Shown: positions 1-5,531 of the stretch, one piece after another | Layout: each line of letters starts with the position of its first letter | Position numbering within the stretch: the stretch's first letter is position 1 | NCBI GenBank assembly: GCA_002869425.1 | Contig: PKSZ01000229.1 | Coordinates: forward strand, 1-5,531 | Direction: 5' to 3' | From: Marinilabiliales bacterium | GTDB taxonomy: Bacteria; Bacteroidota; Bacteroidia; Bacteroidales; BM523 | Length of the DNA: 5,531 nt | Position numbers and translations under genes: made by a program | The notes under the pieces: model-generated | Told to the model about the DNA's origin: nothing | The model's database searches: none | Seen by the model: the letters and a program-made list of their open reading frames with translations, nothing else

Positions 1-172
1 GCAGGGTAGCTACGTTTGGAAGAGATAAGTGCTGAAAGCATCTAAGCACGAAGCTCCCCTCAAGATGAGGTCTCCTTTAAGGGTCGTTCAAGATTAGGAC
101 GTCGATAGGCTGTAGGTGTAAAGGCAGCAATGTCAAAGCCGAGCAGTACTAATTACCCGAAAGCTTTTCTTA
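1..172 (+). rRNA. 23S ribosomal RNA, 3' end (partial)
   Basis: This is the last ~170 nucleotides of large-subunit rRNA; the gene begins left of the window. It is recognised from the conserved 3' domain: the GATAAGTGCTGAAAGCATCT stretch at 24-43, the AAGATGAGGTCTCC segment near 62-75, and the terminal GAGCAGTACTAATTACCCGA block at 141-160, which is the usual Bacteroidota ending. The exact 3' end is uncertain by a few bases (about 168-174), because the terminal helix partner lies at the missing 5' end. It forms one transcription unit with the 5S gene downstream. Confidence 0.95.
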
Positions 173-189
173 AGCAGGTTTTAATTTTC

Positions 190-214
190 TTTCAATACGT
201 CTAAAATATTGAAA
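190..214 (+). other. Hairpin in the 23S-5S spacer
   Basis: The spacer between 23S and 5S contains a perfect 8-bp inverted repeat: TTTCAATA at 190-197 pairs with TATTGAAA at 207-214, leaving a 9-base loop. It has no T-run, so it is not a terminator. It may present a processing site for separating the 23S and 5S precursors; that role is inference from its position only. Confidence 0.4.
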
Positions 215-219
215 ATCTT

Positions 220-328
220 AAGGTGACTATTGCAGTGGGGTTCCACCTCTTCCCATACCGAACAGAGAAGTTAAGCCCATTAGCGCCGATGGTACTGCAT
301 TAGCGGGAGAGTAGGTCATCGCCGACTT
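220..328 (+). rRNA. 5S ribosomal RNA
   Basis: This is a complete 5S rRNA of about 108 nucleotides. The diagnostic blocks are visible in order: TGCAGTGGGGTTCCACCTCT (231-250), CCCATACCGAACAGAGAAGT (252-271) with the conserved CCGAAC loop, TTAAGCCC (271-278), GATGGTACTGC (288-298), and GGGAGAGTAGGTC (305-317). The closing helix pairs GGTGA (222-226) with TCGCC (319-323). Boundaries are good to a few bases. It is the last gene of the rRNA operon; a terminator starts only a few bases after it. Confidence 0.96.
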
Positions 329-330
329 TT

Positions 331-364
331 AATCCCGACTCATTAGAGTCGGGATTTTTTTTTT
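331..364 (+). terminator. Intrinsic terminator of the rRNA operon
   Basis: An 11-bp perfect stem pairs AATCCCGACTC (331-341) with GAGTCGGGATT (346-356) around the tetraloop ATTA (342-345). It runs into ten consecutive T residues at 355-364. The strong stem, tight loop and long T-tract are those of a Rho-independent terminator, and the position directly behind the 5S gene shows it ends rRNA transcription. The porin gene downstream therefore probably needs its own promoter in the following ~67 bases. Confidence 0.95.
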
Positions 365-431
365 ATATATTATGAACTAATCATCTGCAAACTTTCAATT
401 TTTATTAATTTTATACGTTAAGATTATTGGT

Positions 432-2489
432 TTGAAAGTTTTTTATACAATATCAATTGTTCTCTTGACTCTCATGTCATTTGCTCAGATTAATATTCAG
501 GATTCACTGGATACTCCCATTAATGAGAACGATTCATTAAAATATTATATTAAAGCTTACAGGATTAATGATTTATATGAACTTGAACATGTTCAGATAG
601 ATACAAATCTTAAAGCTTTTCAGAATTATATAGACCTGAATAATGCAGATAACTTCAATGCATACAATGGTAATCTTGGACAAGCTGCAATTTCAAACGT
701 ATCATTCAATCAAAAGAAGAATAATCGATCACTCTTCTTTAATCCTTTTTTGAAATATTCATATACTCCTGAAAATTTAACATTTTACAATACAACCAAT
801 CATTTTACATTGGTAAAGTATACAAATGGGAATAATCAGGCAACCAGAGAACAAACCTTGAATGTACTCCATACTCAAAATGTATCACCCAGGCTAAACC
901 TTGGATTTAATTACGATCTGATTTCATCGCTTGGTCAATATAAAAACCAGGATATAAAAACAAATAATATTGCCATAATGGGTAATTATTATGGCATTAG
1001 GTATTCTAATTATTTTGGAGTATTATTTAATAAATTCAACTTAAAAGAAAATGGTGGTATTAGAAGTACTGCAATTCTTACATTAGATAGCCTTCCTACT
1101 AATGCAGTAAGTACAAATTTTGAAGGAGAAGATCCTCCTGTAAATATATTAAGAAATAGAAGTGCATTTATTTACCATGGATTTTATTTTGGAAAAAAGT
1201 ACTATGTGGATATAAATGATTCTGTTCAGCAGGAAAAATTTGAAAAGAAATCAAAACTGGGTTGGATTACAGGTTTTAGTGATTATAAGAAATGGTATAC
1301 TGATGAAAACCCAATCTCTGGTTATTATCATGGTATATATGTAAATGAAACTTCACCTTTTTATTATGATCAGGAAATAATTAACTTTTTGGATTCTACG
1401 GGAGGTAACTACATTCCATCACAAATTATGATCAATAAAGATTCACTTCATACAAGAGATTCTGCTTATTTTGGTGAAACATATTCAGATTTGTTTTTTG
1501 AACTATCAGATAAAGATAATCCAATTGGTGATTTTGGTATTAGACTGCACTATCTCGCAGATATGGATTTTTATCGTCATGAGTATTTTTATCACTACGA
1601 TGAAGGAAACTTGCAGCTAGAAACACGCGAGTTTAATGCACAGAATTTTTTTAATAATGGTGTAGGTATTACTGGGTTTAAAAGAAATGGTGAAATTCCA
1701 TGGAAAATTCATGGTCAGTATTATTTTACAGGTTATAATGCAGGAGATATTGAAGCAAAGGCTGAAGCGACAAAGTATTTTTATAAAAAAGACACTTCAG
1801 ACTTGACTCTTAAAATTAGTTTTTCTCGTCTCGAACCTGATTATTATTTAAATCATTATTATGCAAACAATTTCAAATGGGATTCAAGCTTTGTTAAGGA
1901 AGATAAAACAGATATTTTTTTAATTTACAGAATGCCTAAGTGGAACTTGCATGTGGGTGCATATTATGGTATTTATGATAACAATGTTTATTTTGATTAT
2001 GTAGGATATCCTCGTCAGGAAACATCAACATTTAATGTGCAATCGTTTTATATTCAAAAATATTTCAAATGGTGGAAATTAAGATCCATAAATACATTAA
2101 TATACCAAATGACAGATAATGATAATGTTATGAGGTTTCCATCATTAATAATTTATAACAGCACATATTTTCATCATAATTTTCATTTTAAAAGCACAGG
2201 CGGTAATTTGCTTACCCAGCTAGGTTTTCAGTTTATGTATTTGTCTTCATATACTCCATACGGTTATATGGCTGCTACAAATCAGTTTATCTGTCAACAA
2301 GGTTTTATAGCTCCTTCACATCCATATATTGATGTATTCTTAAATGCGAAAATAAAAAGATTCAGATTTTTCTTAAAAGCTGCACATATAAATGCGCTTT
2401 TTATGAAGCGAGATTATTTTACAATTGCATATTATCCCATGAATGATTTTGCTATAAGATTTGGAATCAGCTGGAGCTTTTACGATTAG
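432..2489 (+). CDS. Putative outer-membrane porin (Porin_10 family)
   Basis: This 685-residue protein is a predicted outer-membrane beta-barrel of the Bacteroidota Porin_10 type; its substrate is unknown. Residues 1-18 form a Sec signal peptide (MKVFYTIS, then a hydrophobic core ending MSFA) with likely cleavage before Q19. Family landmarks are a GNLG segment near residue 80, FYNTTNHFTLVKYTNG near 117-132, the LGQYKNQ segment near 165, and ENGG near 205. The rest is a long run of alternating aromatic and polar strands. The C-terminus, AIRFGISWSFYD, is a typical barrel-closing strand with an aromatic near the end. The length suits the family. The start is TTG at 432: there is no in-frame ATG upstream before the TAA at 378-380, and this TTG gives a correct signal peptide. 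No clear Shine-Dalgarno sequence is present, as is common in this phylum. It stands 67 bases behind the rRNA terminator and 79 bases ahead of the transglycosylase, with which it may be co-transcribed. Specific transport function cannot be read from the sequence. Confidence 0.88.
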   Translation: MKVFYTISIVLLTLMSFAQINIQDSLDTPINENDSLKYYIKAYRINDLYELEHVQIDTNLKAFQNYIDLNNADNFNAYNGNLGQAAISNVSFNQKKNNRSLFFNPFLKYSYTPENLTFYNTTNHFTLVKYTNGNNQATREQTLNVLHTQNVSPRLNLGFNYDLISSLGQYKNQDIKTNNIAIMGNYYGIRYSNYFGVLFNKFNLKENGGIRSTAILTLDSLPTNAVSTNFEGEDPPVNILRNRSAFIYHGFYFGKKYYVDINDSVQQEKFEKKSKLGWITGFSDYKKWYTDENPISGYYHGIYVNETSPFYYDQEIINFLDSTGGNYIPSQIMINKDSLHTRDSAYFGETYSDLFFELSDKDNPIGDFGIRLHYLADMDFYRHEYFYHYDEGNLQLETREFNAQNFFNNGVGITGFKRNGEIPWKIHGQYYFTGYNAGDIEAKAEATKYFYKKDTSDLTLKISFSRLEPDYYLNHYYANNFKWDSSFVKEDKTDIFLIYRMPKWNLHVGAYYGIYDNNVYFDYVGYPRQETSTFNVQSFYIQKYFKWWKLRSINTLIYQMTDNDNVMRFPSLIIYNSTYFHHNFHFKSTGGNLLTQLGFQFMYLSSYTPYGYMAATNQFICQQGFIAPSHPYIDVFLNAKIKRFRFFLKAAHINALFMKRDYFTIAYYPMNDFAIRFGISWSFYD

Positions 2490-2568
2490 TTTTGCCCAAA
2501 CATAAGTGTAGAGATTGTAACTATTCAAGGCAAATACCCGTATTCTTAATAAAGAGCAGTTGTAAAAA

Positions 2569-4005
2569 GTGAATTACTTTAAAAAATATCATATAATATT
2601 TATAATAATTTCAATTTTTCTTGTTTCATGTAATGAGAAAACAAAGGAAGTTAAGGTTGAGCAGAAAATTTGTACTGATTTCAGTGAAATATTGCAAAGG
2701 GGAAGTTTGATTGCAGTAACAGATTACAATTCAACAAATTATTTTTCTTATAAAGGTCAACCCATGGGATTTCAATATGAGTTGCTTAAGAACTATGCTA
2801 AGCATCTAGGCGTAAAATTGGATTTGAAAGTCAGCAATGACCTGAATGATAAGTTTAATATGCTTAATAATGAGGAGTGTGATTTAATTGCGATTAATTT
2901 AACTGTAACCAAAGAAAGAAGTAAAATTGTGGATTTTACTGTCCCGCATACAATTAGCAGACAAGTACTTATTCAAAGGAAACCAGACGGGTGGCGCAAT
3001 ATGTCGTCCAAAGCCCTTGATGATTCTTTAATTAGAAACCAACTTGAGTTGGCAGGGAAAACTATCTATATTCAAAAGAATTCATCTTTTTATGATCGTT
3101 TGTTGAGTTTAATGGATGAAATTGGCGATACTATATTTATAGTTGATACAACGGAATATGGTGTTGAACAGCTTATTTCAATGGTTGCAAAAGGTGAGAT
3201 TGATTATACGGTTTGCGACGAAAATGTAGCTATGGTAAATTCGACATATTATCATAATATTGACATAGAAACAGCAATAAGTTTTCCGCAGAATCTTGCA
3301 TGGGCAGTCAGAAAGAATTGTGATTCCTTATTGATTGATATTAATGCATGGATGAGAACTTTTAAAACAACCAGAAAATATAAATTAATTTATAATAAGT
3401 ATTTTAAGAACTCAAAAACTGCAACAATAGTAAGCAGTGACTATTATAGCCTTAATGGGGGAAAAATATCGAAATATGATAAATATTTCAAAATGTATAG
3501 TAAAATAGTCGATTGGGATTGGAGGCTCTTGGCCTCACTTGTTTACCAGGAATCCAGATTTGATTCTGAGGCTGAGTCATGGGCTGGCGCTTTTGGTTTA
3601 ATGCAGCTGATGCCAGCAACAGCAGAACGATTTGGTGTGGATACCAGTTCAACAGCAGAACAAAACATACTAGCCGGTGTTAAGTTTTTGAAATGGTTGG
3701 ATGAAAAGCTACAAGACAGGATTAAGGATAAGGATGAAAGGATTCTTTTTGTTCTGGCATCATACAATGCAGGCCGTTGACATATTCTGGATGCTAGAAA
3801 TATAGCTGACAAATATAATATGGATTCAAATACATGGGAAAACAGTGTTGATTATTTCTTGTTAAATAAAAACAATCCCAAGTATTATAATGACCCTATA
3901 GTTAAGCATGGTTATTGTAGGGGTGAAGAACCATTTAGATATGTATACGAGATAATGGATCGTTACGAACATTATAAAAACACCATCCCTGAAGAATCAA
4001 AATAA
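2569..4005 (+). pseudogene. mltF: MltF-like membrane-bound lytic transglycosylase, interrupted by an in-frame TGA
   Basis: The intact product would be a 478-residue lipoprotein that cleaves peptidoglycan glycan strands (murein lytic transglycosylase). The GTG start at 2569 is the only usual start codon after the upstream in-frame TAA (2563-2565), and it gives a lipoprotein signal with lipobox LVSC and acylated Cys21. Residues ~40-280 resemble a periplasmic solute-binding domain (SBP_bac_3 type), with GFQYELLKNYAKHLGVKL, a DLIAINLTVTKERSKIVDFT segment and an LAWAVRK segment. Residues ~305-478 are the SLT catalytic domain: catalytic Glu328 in YQES, GLMQLMP at 343-349, and ASYNAG at 397-402. Codon 404 is TGA. 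The same frame then continues HILDARNIADKYN, YYNDP and KHGYCRGEEP to a TAA at 4003-4005, all typical of the family's C-terminus. As written, translation gives a 403-residue protein ending ASYNAGR that lacks the last 74 residues of the catalytic domain. Whether this is a true pseudogene, a readthrough gene or a base error cannot be decided here. The 3' end overlaps the convergent Nudix gene by 9 bases. Confidence 0.85.
3778..3780 (+). other. Premature TGA stop inside the lytic transglycosylase gene
   Basis: This TGA lies directly after the ASYNAGR codons and directly before HILDAR, in unbroken frame with both. In related transglycosylases this stretch usually reads YNxGxGH, so the lost codon was most plausibly GGA (Gly), one G-to-T change away; that ancestral codon is inference. 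No other stop occurs in the frame from 2569 to 4002. A later ATG at 3820 in the same frame would start a piece without a catalytic centre or export signal, so I do not annotate it as a separate gene. Confidence 0.9.
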
Positions 4006-4617
4006 TTGTATAAACTCACTCATAATCATGGCTGTTGCTCCCCATATGTGGTTGGAGTCAATATCAAAGTAGGGAGCATTTATTTCGATATTATTGATTC
4101 TGAGAATTTCAGTTTTTCTGATTTTTTCATCTTTTAGTAGGTTCAGGGGGCATTCAATAATAAAGTTTACTTCTCTTATATCCGGTATGAATTCTATCCG
4201 TTTTTTTGTGTACGCTACTATTGGAGTAACGTTAATATTGCTTACCGGTATGTGTAAAGAGGTAAGGCTATGAATGGGAATTATTTGACTATTGGGAATA
4301 CCTAATTCTTCTTCTGTTTCTCTTAATGCAGTTTCTATGAGGTTTTTATCAACGGGTTCTCTTTTACCTCCCGGCAGGCTTATTTGTCCACCATGAGGAC
4401 CTTCATAGCTATGTCTCTTGGTAAATACTGTTTTAAGGATATTATTCTTCTCATAAAGAAGAATAAGAACTGCAGCTTCTTTTTCCTGCTTGTTGGTTTT
4501 GAATGTGCTTGTATTTCTTATGGAAGGAGCCATTAGGCTTTGTCCTTTAGCTCCTGGTAGTCCTGAAAGCTTAATATTGTTCGAAATGGTATTAATTAGC
4601 TTGTCCAGTTTTTCCAA
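3997..4617 (-). CDS. Nudix hydrolase, CoA pyrophosphatase type (NudL/PCD1-like)
   Basis: This 206-residue cytoplasmic protein probably hydrolyses coenzyme A or its derivatives to phosphopantetheine and 3',5'-ADP, a role known for this Nudix subgroup. The Nudix box runs from LPGG (81-84) to RETEEELGI (99-107), the latter supplying the metal-binding glutamates. Just before it, T66-K-R-H...HGGQIS-LPGG corresponds to the CoA-subgroup motif (TxR...G...PGG), although the usual Ser/Ala and second Arg of that motif read His69 and Gly73. LPG and MAPSIR near residues 20-34 and the ending IWGATAMIMSEF also match homologues, and the length is normal. The start is TTG at 4617. The next Met (residue 29) would remove the LPG segment, so TTG fits better. 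The start lies inside the last codons of the TPR gene (26-base overlap), suggesting translational coupling. It stops with TGA, overlapping the convergent transglycosylase gene. Substrate is inferred from family only. Confidence 0.88.
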   Translation of the reverse strand: MEKLDKLINTISNNIKLSGLPGAKGQSLMAPSIRNTSTFKTNKQEKEAAVLILLYEKNNILKTVFTKRHSYEGPHGGQISLPGGKREPVDKNLIETALRETEEELGIPNSQIIPIHSLTSLHIPVSNINVTPIVAYTKKRIEFIPDIREVNFIIECPLNLLKDEKIRKTEILRINNIEINAPYFDIDSNHIWGATAMIMSEFIQLF

Positions 4618-5531
4618 TTTTGGCAGATATTTGGTCCAGATAACTCTGAGAAACTTTATAGCCTAGTGACTTTGCTTTGTTGGCATATTTTAATGCATTT
4701 TGAAATTCTTCATTGGTGTAGTAACACACAGATAAATTATAGTAACCTTCACTATAGCCAGGATTGATATCTGTTGATTTATGAAAGTTTTCAATTGCTT
4801 TATTATATTTTTTCATCTTGTAATAGGCTAATCCCCGATAAAAATAATGTGTTGGAATTCCAGGTTGTTTGTTGATTAGCAAATCGTAATCTGCTATTGA
4901 TTCTTCAAGAGATCCGCTTTGAAGCAGTGCAAAAGCCCTGTTTTGATATACTTTCAGGTTGCCAGGACTTAACTCTAGCGCTTTGGAAAAGTCATTAAGA
5001 GCAGCAGCGAAGTCTCCCATCATTGAGTAGGTAATCCCTCTGTTTATGTAAGAGTTCAAATTTTTGTCATTTAAGGAAACAGATTTGGAGTATGATTCCA
5101 ATGCCTTGTTGTATTCCTTCATCATGCCATATATGTTGCCAAGATTGCTGTATACTTCAGACTCTTTGGTGTCAAGTTGAACAAGGATTTGGTAATCTTT
5201 TAGTGCCTGCATTGGTTTGTTTTGTTCTTTTCCATAAAAGTTACCTCTGTTTTTATAGGCAACCTCTGCAATGCCAAATAAATTCATGTGTTTGTTTGCC
5301 ATATCAAGTCCAAAACTGAATATCGGATCATTTGATCTTTCTGCACCGTAATTTTCAATGGTTTGTGTCCATAAAGTTTCACTGGTCTTCCACACGTTAA
5401 CCTGTGGAATTGTAGTTGTGGCAAGAAAAATTAGCCAACCTGCAAGAATAAGACTAGACACTGTTTTTATAATCAAATTTTTCCCGTTGATAATCTTTGT
5501 ATAATACATAGCAATGAGAAATGCAATAGCA
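4592..5531 (-). CDS. TPR-repeat membrane protein, C-terminal part (5' end outside window)
   Basis: The first Met in the window is at 5509, giving 305 residues, but the frame stays open to the window edge (AIAFLIA precedes that Met), so this is almost certainly the C-terminal part of a longer protein. Residues below are numbered from that Met. A transmembrane helix spans ~16-34 (VSSLILAGWLIFLATTTI). The following segment, VWKTSETLWTQTIENYG (39-55), is the signature that links the last membrane helix to the TPR tail in large polytopic TPR proteins related to membrane glycosyltransferases. About six TPR units follow at ~84-285, each with the A/G-Y...A...Y/F pattern; clear ones are YSNLGNIYGMMKEYNKALES, YINRGITYSMMGDFAAALND and YFYRGLAYYKMKKYNKAIEN. 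The repeats probably serve as a protein-binding platform. Any catalytic domain would lie beyond the window, so enzymatic function is not shown. It is the upstream member of an apparent two-gene operon with the Nudix gene and ends in TAA. Confidence 0.8.
   Translation of the reverse strand, partial: AIAFLIAMYYTKIINGKNLIIKTVSSLILAGWLIFLATTTIPQVNVWKTSETLWTQTIENYGAERSNDPIFSFGLDMANKHMNLFGIAEVAYKNRGNFYGKEQNKPMQALKDYQILVQLDTKESEVYSNLGNIYGMMKEYNKALESYSKSVSLNDKNLNSYINRGITYSMMGDFAAALNDFSKALELSPGNLKVYQNRAFALLQSGSLEESIADYDLLINKQPGIPTHYFYRGLAYYKMKKYNKAIENFHKSTDINPGYSEGYYNLSVCYYTNEEFQNALKYANKAKSLGYKVSQSYLDQISAKIGKTGQAN

Noticed and set aside
2492..2572. Small 26-codon frame from TTG 2492 with CxxC and a third Cys, whose TGA overlaps the transglycosylase GTG (GTGA)
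   Set aside because: The overlap and cysteines are suggestive of a coupled leader peptide, but the frame is short, has no ATG and no family I recognise; a stop-free run of this size is easily chance.
3778..3780. TGA reassigned to glycine, as in Gracilibacteria and Absconditabacteria
   Set aside because: The stop sits at a probable Gly position, but the Nudix gene uses TGA as a real terminator at its family-expected end, no other in-frame TGA occurs in the genes, and the gene content is Bacteroidota, which uses TGA as stop.
3778..3804. Selenocysteine codon with a downstream SECIS-like stem
   Set aside because: Lytic transglycosylases are not known selenoproteins, the position is not a Cys site in the family, and the stem is weak and directly adjacent to the stop.
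3543..3812. 89-codon open frame on the minus strand
   Set aside because: It lies antisense to the well-supported transglycosylase catalytic domain and shows no recognisable features; it is a shadow frame.
3820..4005. Separate 61-residue gene starting at ATG 3820
   Set aside because: It is in the same frame as the transglycosylase, and the 13 codons before it (3781-3819) also encode family-conserved residues, so it is the C-terminal part of that gene.
5092..5319. 75-codon open frame on the plus strand, cysteine-rich
   Set aside because: It is antisense to the TPR array; its cysteines arise from the reverse complement of repeated TPR codons.

Overview
The window looks like an AT-rich chromosomal segment from a member of Bacteroidota. 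The evidence is a Bacteroidota-style 23S/5S rRNA end, a Porin_10-type outer-membrane protein (a family essentially confined to this phylum), weak or absent Shine-Dalgarno sequences, and a lipoprotein lytic transglycosylase of the type common there. No mobile element, CRISPR array, tRNA or phage gene is visible.

Layout, left to right. Positions 1-172 are the 3' end of a 23S rRNA gene. A roughly 50-base spacer with a small hairpin leads to a complete 5S rRNA (about 220-328), followed almost immediately by a strong intrinsic terminator (331-364) that closes the rRNA operon. After an AT-rich gap of about 67 bases, where I see no convincing promoter match, come two plus-strand envelope genes: a putative porin (432-2489) and an MltF-like membrane-bound lytic transglycosylase (2569-4005). 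The transglycosylase frame is broken by a single in-frame TGA at 3778-3780. The frame continues intact on both sides, and the residues after the stop still read as conserved family sequence, so this is one gene with a point nonsense codon, not two genes.

The right part is on the minus strand and converges on the transglycosylase. A TPR protein (4592 to beyond 5531) is the C-terminal portion of a larger membrane protein that runs off the window. It overlaps the start of a Nudix hydrolase of the CoA-pyrophosphatase type (3997-4617) by 26 bases. The Nudix gene in turn overlaps the 3' end of the transglycosylase gene by 9 bases, tail to tail.

The plus-strand genes both act in the envelope (outer-membrane transport, peptidoglycan turnover), and the minus-strand pair looks like an operon by overlap. 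I see no sign of a new multi-gene system. The point most worth checking is the nonsense codon in the transglycosylase: real decay, readthrough or sequencing error. All three genes whose start lies inside the window use non-ATG start codons (TTG, GTG, TTG).
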